Shown here in pieces: positions 54,165 to 64,000 of a stretch of DNA of 64,000 nt. Source of the DNA: Batillaria attramentaria (taxonomy: Eukaryota > Mollusca > Gastropoda > Batillariidae). Position 1 is the stretch's first letter. The number at the start of each line of letters is the position of its first letter. Below the pieces are notes generated by a model, which was not told where the DNA came from, searched no databases, and was given only the letters and a program-made list of their open reading frames with translations. The stretch spans positions 380,001 through 444,000 of the forward strand of contig JACVVK020000390.1 in the NCBI GenBank assembly GCA_018292915.2. The letters run 5' to 3'. The position numbers were made by a program, and so were the translations under genes.

Positions 54165-54330
54165 GGGTGGGTGGGTGTTTGAGAGTTTAACACCCTTTTC
54201 CACCACACATGGGTGATATCAAAGACAGGGCAACAAGAAAAGGCCAGCACAAATATTTGGCCCTAGCCAGAATTCAAACTCACAACCAGAGCATTGAAAG
54301 TCCAATATGTTCTCGGCTATCTGGCACCCC
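54165..54330 (-). mobile_element. SINE family B, full copy with target-site duplication
   Basis: TGGAATCATA at 54155-54164 and 54331-54340. Body somewhat diverged. Confidence 0.9.
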
Positions 54331-56599
54331 TGGAATCATACAGTTGCAAAAAACATCCCATTATGTGGTGATTTCTCAAGACAGAACTGTCATCATTCCG
54401 ACTGTCACTGCCACTAGAAATAAACCTGAAAACCAAATTTTAAACTAAGTCTATTTTTCAGTAACCTCTCTAGTGTGAAGAAACCTTTTGTACATTTCCT
54501 TTCTTCTACGAGCCAGGACCAACTGGCAGCAGTAAGTGTATTCATAAAGTGTTCATGAATGGCCTTCTACCAAACCGTTGTATGACTGCTAAAATCATGG
54601 GTTGCCATGGGTACAATTAGCTGGACCAATTAGTTGCCAACACCTTAGGTAACACGCAATAAGTATGACAAGGTATGCAAGCTCACATCTGCCATACATC
54701 ATGCAACATGCAAGAGCTGTTACTGGGTAAGTGTGACAGTGAACATGTGCATGGCAGATTGTGTTAACAGCAGCAGCCGGTAACTAAACTCTCCACTGAC
54801 CTTCATCACGGGAATAGTGATGTTAAAACCTCAAGCAATGAACACATCAAGTATACAAAAAGCTACTGTGCGAGTGAAATAACTGAGATGTACGAACTAC
54901 TGTTGATCGAGGCACAGTCAGATCAAATGCAGATGTTGATCTAAACAAAGTTTTTGTTGTTTATTTACTTGTTTGTTTACAATCAGAATCACACAAGTTT
55001 TGGGGAGCACAGTGCAGCTATGCCTGTAACCTGTGCACCAAAACCAGGTACATATGTACTTGTTAGTTGTGACATTAGAGGCCTGTAACTAGATTAGGGT
55101 CAGGTGACATACTTTATGTTTTGATAGAGATTGCAGCCACAATGAGATCCGAGTCACAAAGAACACTTAGAATTTGCCAAGCTAAATCCAGAAAACACCT
55201 CAACATTCAAATGGACTCAACTTCATTAATTTTGTCTTCAGTAAAAAACAGTCTCAAACTCAAAGCTTCATGAGTTGCAACATTTCACATTTCATTTTCA
55301 GGGCATAAATTGTGCCTTTGCAGGAAAAAAAAAAGTGTCAGTACCAACTGAAAAGAACTGTGCCTACTCTTAGTTTGTGAACTCAGGACATCGGATACTG
55401 AATTTAAGTTTTCCAGCAAATTCTGCAGAACAGAACAACTTTCAATTTTACCACACAGACCTGATTTTTCTGACACAGCTATCAAAATCACAAATCCGAT
55501 ATTCAACTGGTACAGTTTTGGGAACAATAAAGCTTTCACGGTAGCCCGATGACTGGAGCTGCAGCCGTCACCATCAGCTGACAGCCAGTCTCGAAATCAA
55601 ACAATGCTTGTCAGGCACGTGCAGTTGCCTGCTGCGATATCGGCAGCTGGGCAAGACATTCCATTAAGCCACAAACTCAAACAACTGAATTCCTCTTTCA
55701 ACAGGAGGCCCTTCGCACACGCAGGAAGGCTGTAAACTGTTTGGGCAAAACTTCTAGAAATCCAAAAAGGCATCTTTCATCACCTCAAGAGCTCTGCCCT
55801 CCCCCATGGACACATTATCTGGAAACACTGAGTCGATCAGCAGCCATGGGAGGATTATTCCTAAAGCCGCGCGGATGATCCCCTGGTAGTACAGCTAATA
55901 CCCAGCCTGGCCGGGGTTTCCTTCTAGTCGCAGTCCTCCCAAGATATCCAATCAATGACTGCTGGAGACAGGCCAGCATACGCTATAAGCTAGCATCAAA
56001 ATCACTGTGGAAAGCAGTACATGTACGCAGCCTGGACGATAAAAAGGAAATTCTACCACAGAAAGAAAAAAAAGATTTAAATCTAAGCAACCACTTTAAC
56101 AGTCATGACTGATTATGTAAAAGACAATATGTACAGTAAGTCTATTTTGATGATGGTGGAGTGGAGTGATGGGTGGGTATGCCACTTGTCAGTGATATGA
56201 CCAAGTAGGTTAAAGACTTTAGAATGTCTTCTGCTGCTGGGGGGAGGGGGGGGCAGATACTGCAACTATCTTACAGCTGCCATGCTGTGAGATGATCTTT
56301 AAGAATTTAAATCAATGATTGACACAAAATATAGACTGATCCAATGTATTTTTCTTCAGCCCCCCTCCCCCCCCCCAAAAAAAAAACAACAAACAAACAA
56401 AACCCAACAACAAACAAACAAAAAATAAATAAATAAAATAAATAAATACAATAAAATTTACACCCAAACCACAACAACAAACATACACCCGAATACTCGT
56501 TTCCAGACTCAGTTACGTGCACGACTTGCAACAACTAACCGTATGCCTTTCAAAAAGTTTCTGCTGCAGTGCACCTGCACACTCTCGATCTGTGTAGGC

Positions 56600-57530
56600 T
56601 CTCGTGCGTACGCCGCATGACGCGCAAGCCAAGTAGGGCCGAGTTTGTCTGCAGTGACCGTGAAGCCGGTTCTAACGACAGTCTGGGCGCTCATCGCCAA
56701 TTATCTGAACACTTCAACAAATCACAAACATTTCACTGCAATCTGTTCCAGTTTGACTGTAAACTACACGATAAACCTGAACATGAAACAGTTGCAGACG
56801 ACACCATGCTTCGTCAGCTGATCAGCCGGAGGCATGAGAGGGACTGGCCCGTGCTTCCGGCTTTTGTATCGAGCCTAGCCATCTTGCCCAAGTGGAGACA
56901 TGTTCAGCAGTTTCTAGAAGTTTATATCATTCTTTTAAAGCGTGAAATGCAGAAAAATCAGACTGTACGAGTTAAAACGCTCCAACAGATTGTTCAGACC
57001 GCTGGCAGCGTCGTGAGAGGTGCGTCTTCTGGTTCCAGAACTCCCGCCATGGCTCAGAGTGGAAAATGCCTACTGCACATGCGCAATATTCTCGGAGGGG
57101 CGGAGCATGTGGGCGGGGTCATTGCAGCCCAAGTCTGGTGAAGGGCGGCCCCTTTGCAAAGCAGATTTTACATACATCAAAGAAGTTTGTGAATGTGATC
57201 CGGCGTATCGCTGCGCGGGCTTCCGGCCTCTGTCGATGGCTTTGACTGACGTGTTTGCCTTGACATCTTGACACGTATTGCGTTAATATCGGGAAAGTGT
57301 TCCGGCATAATCTAGTACAACTCGACACTGACTGAACTGATCCATGATAATTATGCAAACGAAATAAAAGCCCGAGGAACAGGCACTGGAATGGCAACCG
57401 CCGTTTGCAAACAAAATCTTGCCGTTCATTGCGGCCCCTGAGCCTCCAGATTTTATGCCCAGCACCAGAAGCATAGCCGGAAAACGATGTCGAGTCTCCG
57501 GCGGCTACCCGGCGCCGCACAGATCAAAAC
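56600..57530. promoter_or_regulatory. CpG-rich block, candidate promoter region
   Basis: CpG dinucleotides are far denser than in flanking DNA. It contains GC-box-like GGGGCGGAGC and GGGCGGGGTC (57095-57120), a CACATGCGCAA NRF1-like site, and on the minus strand an ATG at 57050 in the strong context GAGCCATGG. It lies upstream of the peptidase gene; the link to that gene is inference. Confidence 0.4.
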
Positions 57531-57899
57531 TGCCGGGGAAAAAAAATAGGAAAAAAGAAACAAGCGGGCAAAACTGATCAGCCTATGGCAGAAAGGGTTT
57601 CAGCGATGTTTCAAAGCGAAGTAGCGGTAGTTTGCATTTGAAAGCACTTCAGTGAAAGTCATTCACAGGCTCGAGTCATAGCACCGTGCTGTCTGAACAT
57701 TTTCAAGATCGTTTAGCGACCGTACCGGGGGAGACACTAGACCTGTCATACGTAACATGCTATATTTTTATTTCTATTTCTATTTCAGTCTTTCTCAGAA
57801 TAGCACTGCGTGTAAATTTGCTAATGGTACCATTTTTATGTTCATAATTATATCTTTCTGGACAGTTTCGTGATATCTATCATCACACTACTACTTACA

Positions 57900-58117
57900 C
57901 ACCTGCACAGTGACAGCGGCGTCTGTAATGCTGACACTGAGCCAACAGAAGCGCACTCGATGCGGCGACCAAACTGAGCGCTCCAGTGCCGTAACAACAA
58001 TCGTAGAATTTGAATGTCAGTTAGGCTGCTCGCGCAAAGTGCAAACAATACTGTATTGCATTAAGAGCTGTACTAATCATCAAGATAGAGTATTTCGAGT
58101 GTACAGGCGCACTCAAG
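57900..58117 (+). repeat. Interspersed repeat G, copy 2 (left part)
   Basis: Close match to 45237-45470, interrupted by a SINE-B insertion at 58118 and resuming at 58285. Confidence 0.8.
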
Positions 58118-58284
58118 GGTGGGGTGGGTGTTTGGGAGTTTAACGTCCTTTTCCACCACAAACGGGTGATATCGAAGACGGGACAACGATGAAAACGCCA
58201 GCACATATTTGGCCCCAGCCGGGATTCGAACTCACGAACCGCATTGGAAGTCCAAAGTCTACCATTCGGCCACCCCGGCTCCCC
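58118..58284 (-). mobile_element. SINE family B, nested in repeat G
   Basis: Exact 12-bp duplication GGCGCACTCAAG at 58106-58117 and 58285-58296; the uninterrupted target exists at 45.44 kb. Confidence 0.94.
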
Positions 58285-58332
58285 GGCGCACTCAAGAGCG
58301 AAACTGTTCCAGAATATGTTGGCATAACAAAG

Positions 58333-58835
58333 ATGGAATCAGCCCGTTTAACTTTCTCTATGCTGAGAGTTTTTAGTTCCCCCCATTGGCATACCGTACT
58401 AACAGATGGTTGCTTCCCTTTGACTGAGGGACACCCGTTTTGCTGGCGCTGTATTTAGTTCCTCACTTTACTGAGAATAAAAATAGAAAGTTGGCGATCC
58501 AATAAATCGTACCTCTGCAGATGGAATCAGCCCGTTTAGCTCTCTCTATGCTGAGAGTTGTTGGTTTTTCTTCCACATGGTGGCATACTAACAGATGGTT
58601 GCTTGCCTTTGACTGGTGTATGTGGTGGAAAAGGACGTTAAACCCCCAAGCACCCACCCACACACCCTTTGACTGGTAGACACCCGTTCCGCTAGCGCTG
58701 TATTTCAATTGTTCTTCACATTTACTGAGAATACAAATAGAACGTTGGCGATCCGTCCATAATCGCACCTCTGCAGTCAGGCGCTGTGAACGTGAAGTCC
58801 CCAGATGGGGACCGTAGCATAGGGAGAGTTGAACT
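58333..58835 (+). repeat. Repeat G/piggyBac-like end, tandemly duplicated (188-bp offset)
   Basis: ATGGAATCAGCCCGTTTA at 58333 and 58521, each followed by a CTCTATGCTGAGAG tip. The second unit carries a 50-bp SINE-B tail fragment (58617-58668). Confidence 0.75.
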
Positions 58836-59265
58836 GAACTTGGAGGAGGCGGGGTGGAGGAGGGGGCGGGGGACCTGAAATTGGCCACTAGCACCAGTCG
58901 AAACCCGATCACCCGTTTGCACCGCAACCCCCGAAGCAGGAAATTGTACGTAAAACTACACTGAGTAAACAGAGTGGGTGGGTAAATCCCGCCACATCGA
59001 TTTTTTTTGCATTTAATTCGAACTCTCAGCGCCAGTACTCGGGTGTTTGATCGGATGTCCCTCGTATCATGGTCTCAGAGCCAAGGGAAGAAGGGGGGGG
59101 GGGGGGCGGAGGGGGGGGGGGGGCGATGGGGTTGTGGATGGGAACATGTTAGGACTGGGGAGAAACAGATGGAGTGCGGGTGCCGATGGAGTTGAGTCGA
59201 AGTTCAAAGAGCCGCTGCTCTCGGGTAAGTGGCCATGTCCTTGTACATTGCATCAGCAGGGTTTG

Positions 59266-59335
59266 TGGTGGAAAAGGACGTTAAACTCCCACCTTGTTTG
59301 TGGTGGAAAAGGACGTTAAACTCCCACCTTTTGGA
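59266..59335 (+). repeat. Duplicated SINE-B tail fragment
   Basis: GTGGTGGAAAAGGACGTTAA occurs twice in a row, without any head. Confidence 0.8.
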
Positions 59336-59558
59336 GGAGTTCCACCGTTGGCTAACTGTTTTCCTTCCCCAAAAAAAGTGTGTTTCTTCCTCTGAAGCAT
59401 TTACAAATCATACCACAATTACACAGATTTTAGTCTGATTTTAAAGGGGGGGAAAAAAAAAGGAAGCACCTAAGATCATGCCAAAACACACCAAACTGCA
59501 CATACTTTTTTTTTTTTTTTTTTTTAAATCTGGAGGGTGCATGGTCCCGACTTTGTTT

Positions 59559-59833
59559 CAAGAATTCATTCACCCATGTAGCACCTCGCATACGTCAAAA
59601 AGTTAGGGACGTCAACCAGCTAGGCGAGCTAACACGACCTCATGTGTTTGGGGTTTTGCGAGCGCAAAGAGGCACGGAAAGGGCCGGTTTCCTGTACTTT
59701 TTTGTGTCAACATGCTTGATGTCAGAGAGCTTGCGTACGTGTGCGCGCGGGCAGCATACATGACACAACGACCACGACGACAGCAGGTCACTGAATGGAA
59801 ACAACATATTGAGCCATATTGGTTGCCATCTTG
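59559..59833 (-). repeat. Interspersed repeat J, copy 2, with long flanking direct repeats
   Basis: Inverted match to 20071-20346. A T-run plus AATCTGGAGGGTGCATGGTCC occurs on both sides (59527-59547 and 59843-59863). Confidence 0.8.
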
Positions 59834-60524
59834 TTTTTTTTTAATCTGGAGGGTGCATGGTCCTGCACACCCCTAGGTTAAACGCGTTCGTGTGTTCGTG
59901 GCTTTGCATTTCATCACTTCATGAGACACACCTTTCCTCCTTTTAGATCATACACCATTTCAAGCCCTGATCAGTCTCCCCGTTTGTACCTGACGGAGGC
60001 TGACCTCGGAATGAACTTGTCTTGTCTGTTGTCCTCTGAGCGTGTTCTGATTGTAACTGAGCAGTGATCGCGCTAGGAATTCTGCCAGCCGGTGTACCCT
60101 CGTTTGAAGCTGTCTTCATTAGAAAAATCAAACAGCGTATCAGCGAAAACGTAATCAGTAAAAGTACATTAATTTTATACTCCACTCTGCTATTGCCGAA
60201 CGGCTAAGAAACATGTGCCCGTCGGGTGTGACAAAGTCCTCACACAAAAACTTTCCATGGAAGAAGTGTTGAGTGGGATTAGGATGCTGATGTGAATGAA
60301 ATGAAAGACACGCACAATGGCTGTGAGACTTGCGCGGCTGTGTTGGAGCTGGCGCCGTGATCTGTACGATAAACAGTACCCGGCGGCCAGTGAGAATCAT
60401 TGTGACAGTTAGATCTGCATGACTGTAGTGTGATTTCTGGTGAAATGACTGACACGCTGAAGTTTACGAAGAACAAGGAAGGTGCAGTATGTCGATAAGG
60501 GTGGAACCCAAACCATGACTAGTA

Positions 60525-60898
60525 GCCTATATAAGCAGCCCTGCACGGCGTTCTGGGTTTCACACACCCCTTAAGACACTCGCCTAGCCAAGCAGCCAAA
60601 GACACTCGCCTAGCCAAGCAGCCAAAGACACTCGCCTAGCCAAGCAGCCGAAGACACTCGCCTAGCCAAGCAGCCAAAGACACACGCCAGGAACAACTTG
60701 TCCTTAAGGGCCAAAAGCCATAGGACGTAAAGCAAGCTAATGATGATGTTCTGGGTTCTTCTTCTTCTTCTTTCATGAGTTTGCCAGTGGTCTCCACGCA
60801 TCGTCTGTCAATAAAGTATTGGAGATAATAGCCTGTTGTATCCCGTGTCTTGTCTGCGAGTGCACCGAGTGAGCGACATAGCAGGAGAAAAATACAAC
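60525..60898 (+). mobile_element. Solo LTR, copy 3 (5'-truncated, with insertion)
   Basis: TATATAAGCAGCCCTGCACG, AATAAAGTATTGGAG and an AAATACAACA end as in the other copies. It is interrupted at 60560-60747. Confidence 0.7.
60560..60747. repeat. Insertion with 26-bp tandem repeat (4 units) inside the LTR
   Basis: Flanked by GTTCTGGGTT (60550-60559, 60748-60757). GACACTCGCCTAGCCAAGCA recurs every 26 bases from about 60575. Confidence 0.85.
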
Positions 60899-60953
60899 AT
60901 GCTCGATTTCTGTTTGTCACCTACATATGTACAAGGTTTTACGTATCTGGCAG

Positions 60954-61120
60954 GGGAGCCGGGATGGTCGAATGGTAGAGCGTTGGACTTCTAATGCTCG
61001 GGGCGTGAGTTCGATCCCCTCTGGGGCCAAATATTTGTGCTGGCTTTTTCATCGTTGCCCCGTCTTTGATATCACCCTATGTGGTGGAAAAGGACGTTAA
61101 ACCCCCACCCCCACCCCCCC
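60954..61120 (+). mobile_element. SINE family B, full copy, plus orientation, with target-site duplication
   Basis: ACGTATCTGGCAG at 60941-60953 and 61121-61133. Clear head GGAGCCGGGATGGTCGAATG and C-rich tail. Confidence 0.94.
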
Positions 61121-61510
61121 ACGTATCTGGCAGGTATGTGAATCAGACACATTCAACTGCTTTCACGGCTTGATTTCAGCCCCATTTAACCCCACAATGC
61201 AAACTTCTCAGCGAAAAAGGTGACATTTAAACTGTAACAAACATTGCGCTCAAAACATTTCCCTTCTTTCTGATTATCTCTTATCTCCACTTTGGTGAAG
61301 TTTCTGGTAGTTGAAGTGCTCCTTGTCGAAAAACCTTTCAGAAAATACATGTCTATACTTCTGGACATGTATTGCGAACAGAAAAGATACTTCATGTCAA
61401 ACAGCACAAAATTCAATTCTGATAGGACAGTCTTTTCGTAATAATTCCAAGAGGGAAAGATCTAACACTACAATTCGTACTGTCCACACACACACACACA
61501 CACACACAGA

Positions 61511-62044
61511 GACTGTTCCTTGCAGCTTTCAATTCAAAACTGAGGGCCATTTTGACCCTCTCTGTCAAATTCAGAGGATCATTTTGTAAAATCAAAAGGT
61601 CAGACCCAAGTACGAAAATCTTGGTTCAACCGGACCCATTGTTTTACAAGACGACACGTGCTTTATGAATCGGAAAACCCAGCACTAGGGCACATCATTC
61701 TCTGTTGTTTCCAGTTCCAGCAACCGTCTGAGGTGTGTCAATTGTTTTACTGTCCTCTTGAAAACCGTGCGTCACAATGACGTACAGCCCCCCCCCCCCC
61801 CAAATCTCTGCGTCAGATTCTGAAATCTCTGCCTAAACTGACGACGCACATAATGATAATGTGCGTCAGCACTAGGGCACATCATTCTCTGTTGTTTCCA
61901 GTTCCAGTGACCGTCTGAGATGTGTCAATTGTTTTACTGTCCTCTTGAAAACCGTGCCTCACAATGACGTACAGCCCCAAAATCTCTGCGTCAGATTCTG
62001 AAATCTCTGCGTAAACTGACGACGCACATATGTGCGTAATAAGG

Positions 62045-62049
<5 letters not shown>
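61511..62049. mobile_element. MITE family F, copy 2, with internal duplication
   Basis: Starts near CTGTTCCTTGCAGC and ends ATAAGGAACAC. About 190 bp (GCACTAGGGCACATCATTCT onward) is repeated at about 61683 and 61868. (CA)n tracts lie at both edges (61488-61508, 62046-62082). Confidence 0.7.
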
Positions 62050-62085
<36 letters not shown>

Positions 62086-62449
62086 CCACAGCTGCGAAGG
62101 AGGGGGGGGGACGACGCTTGGCAGAAACTGTCAAAGGTACGTCTACGACCTTCACAAAGCAATTCTCAGCCAAATATACCGACATGACCCCGGTGTTAGT
62201 GCGACAGGTCCACATGAATTTCGATTTGTCCAGCTAGACTCAGCGGAAGGCCAGCTAGGGCCAGCCAAACCAGCTTTCTTCCCAGCGTGCAAATTGGGTA
62301 ACGACAGCCCTGATCAGCTCATTTCTATTCAGCACCCAGGCTGTCCCGTCATGATCGCGTCTGGTCAGCAGACTGCCAACAGAATGTGTAATTTCACTGG
62401 TTCCTTTTCTGCTCCCTCCCCTCACTCACGTCTGCACTACCCAGTGGTA

Positions 62450-62690
62450 ACGGTGGACGGGTGGAAACTAGCTCTAGGGTTAAATTTCTGTTGCTTTTTG
62501 TTTTAAATCAGGAAACGGGCCCATTCCAGCAAGGTGCCTGTGCCGTTATAGAAGGATTTTTTTCCCCGTTTCTTCGCTTCCTTTTTTATATTTAATTTTG
62601 TTTTTAGGTTTCGTTTTCTCCTAGTCTGGCCCGATTAGGCCCGTAGCCGTGGGTTAAATTAACCTCGAGTTTTACATACGGGCCCTGGTG
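62450..62690 (-). mobile_element. Partial MITE related to 46580-46867
   Basis: Ends TTACATACGGGCCCTGG with a preceding GGGTTAAATTAACC; the opposite end is unclear. Confidence 0.45.
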
Positions 62691-62963
62691 TCCAGCATCC
62701 AGGCTGGGGAGTTGCTGAGGAGATAAAAGACTGAAACCTAGGCCGGGGTGCAAGAGACAGCGGCCTGCTGGGGGGACCACGGGGACAACCTGTCGCCCCA
62801 CTTCATCTAAAGGCATTTAGTAGCCTCTCCTGGCATTCAAAAGTAAAATACTACCTTGGTCCTGACATGCAAGTCTTCAAAAAATGAAGCTGGACTGTCT
62901 TATACGGCGTTATACTGTATTGTGATACATTACTGTGTGTGCCCCGTCCTCCCTTTTCTTCGG

Positions 62964-63141
62964 GGGGTGCCGGGATAGCCGAATGGTAGAGCGTTGGACT
63001 CTCAATGCTCGGGTCGTGAGTTCGAATCCCGCCGGCTGGGGCCATATATTTGTGCTGGCCTTTTTTCTCGTTGCCCCGTCTTTGATATCACCCTTATGTG
63101 GTGGAAAAGGACGTTAAACTCCCAAACACCCACCCACCCAC
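62964..63141 (+). mobile_element. SINE family B, full copy, plus orientation, with target-site duplication
   Basis: CCCTTTTCTTCGG at 62951-62963 and 63142-63154. B box GAGTTCGAATCCC intact. Confidence 0.94.
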
Positions 63142-63154
63142 CCCTTTTCTTCGG

Positions 63155-64000
63155 CCGAAACTTAGATTTTTTGGGTCTGAAAGGATAGGAAATTTGGCTG
63201 AAAATTGCCAAATGACTGAAAATTTCCCAGCCTGACCATCATACCTCTAGGACACATGCACAGTTAGCGCCTCACACAAAGAGATGCCGAAACGCACGGT
63301 TTACCAGGACAGCTTCGGGTTGTTGCGGTTCTCGTTCGCACGACCAGCAAATGTCAGCGTCCGGCATTCAGAGCTATACTTATCACAAGGATAGACTTTT
63401 CAGGATTTACTAGGAAAGCTTCGGGTCGTAGCTTTTCGCGTTCGGCACGGCCAGTAGACGTCAGTGTGTGGCACTCAGAGCTTTACTTATTAGGATGGAC
63501 TATTGCGAGCGTAGGTGCGCGCGCTAAAGAGCACCTGTTCCAAACAAAACCTGTCGTCTGTGAAACCAAGTAGCCTAGGTTGATGCCACACGGGAGTGTT
63601 TTTTAGTCCGAACAAACAGCGAACATGGTGTTTTTCCGTGTTTCTCCAGTGGCGACATGCGGTTACAACATGCCTTCGCCTACATTTTTCCCGGAGAGTG
63701 TTTTGAGCTGTTCTTCATGTTTGTTCGTATCCCGTATGTCATAAGCCCTAATATTAGGCTGACGTCCGAACAAACATCGAACACGACCGCGGAAAACAGC
63801 GCCGAGCTTTCATGAGTCGAAACGGGACGAAGTGAAAATCACTAAAAATTTCTCTAGATCCATCTGGGCCATCCAGGCTTCCCGATGGCATCTTGCATCA
63901 GCGCTGCTACCGTTAGGCCACGGCGGAGTGTGCCCCTTTACAGATCCTCCAACCGACAGTTTGGGCGGGCGCACTCATTTGCAGAGGATATAGGCCTCCT
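63155..64000. other. No gene recognised
   Basis: GC-richer than average, with a duplicated motif (TTTACCAGGACAGCTTCGGG at 63300 and a similar block at 63410) and a tRNA-A-box-like segment near 63,900 on the minus strand. No coding evidence. Confidence 0.5.

Larger units (their letters stand above)
47473..56600. other. No gene recognised (presumed 5' intron or upstream region)
   Basis: Contains a SINE-B 3' fragment (47582-47690), (CA)n tracts, a repeat-G inverted copy and one SINE-B at 54.2 kb. The remaining 49.0-50.0, 51.3-54.1 and 54.4-56.6 kb show only short unconvincing open frames and GA/A-rich runs. Confidence 0.6.

Noticed and set aside
56569..57141. 190-codon plus-strand open frame
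   Set aside because: It starts at GTG (first ATG about 56617), shows no recognisable domain, and lies in CpG-rich DNA where stops are rarer. Kept only as an observation.
57283..57520. Minus-strand frames in the CpG block as first exon of the peptidase gene
   Set aside because: No donor in the required phase 2 and no basic cytosolic tail like those of M13 enzymes.
59943..60185. Frame resembling a type II membrane protein start (hydrophobic NVLLLITFSLIRCLIFLM, then Ser/Thr-rich)
   Set aside because: It begins with GTG, a TAG stop lies just upstream in frame, and no ATG precedes the hydrophobic part. A GTACAA donor is present but not enough.

Overview
The window is nuclear DNA from an animal. 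Protein-coding sequence is split by GT-AG introns, and the intergenic and intronic DNA is full of (CA)n microsatellites, tRNA-derived SINEs, MITE-like foldbacks and solo LTRs. The exon sequences and the repeat landscape fit a lophotrochozoan, most likely a marine mollusc. That placement is inference, because no species marker is visible. There are no bacterial operons, CRISPR arrays or functional rRNA/tRNA genes.

Region 1 (about 0.5-9.7 kb, minus strand) holds two tandem cytosolic sulfotransferase (SULT) genes. The upstream copy (9,638-5,560) has all five coding exons including the stop codon. Its first two exons carry about seven small indels, while the last three are clean. The downstream copy (2,631 to the left edge) shows three exons, with one extra G in the second; its last exons must lie left of base 1. 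A LINE reverse-transcriptase tail lies beyond it.

Region 2 (15,102-47,472, minus strand) is the main gene: a neprilysin-like M13 zinc metallopeptidase, a type II membrane protein. I could assemble 21 coding positions (22 exons, two of them alternatives) in one continuous frame, with all splice phases matching and no frameshift. They run from the membrane-anchor exon to the C-terminal CSVW and stop, 780 residues. Only the short first exon, which carries the start codon, was not found. [19 protein letters not shown] and VHSPGRFR are all present, so the enzyme should be active. The most interesting feature is a pair of adjacent 94-bp exons (27,168-27,261 and 26,986-27,079) encoding two versions of the same 31-residue segment. 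Splicing in both breaks the frame, which is the signature of mutually exclusive alternative splicing. A glycine/glutamine-rich stalk exon and a long GU repeat beside one acceptor are also unusual.

Region 3 (9.7-15.1 kb, the 14-kb intron 1 at 33.3-47.3 kb, and 47.5-64 kb) has no gene I can support. It is a mosaic of at least four tRNA-derived SINE families, several with exact target-site duplications, plus hAT-, piggyBac- and mariner-like MITEs, solo LTRs, minisatellites and (CA)n tracts. A CpG-rich block at about 56.6-57.5 kb is the best promoter candidate upstream of the peptidase gene.
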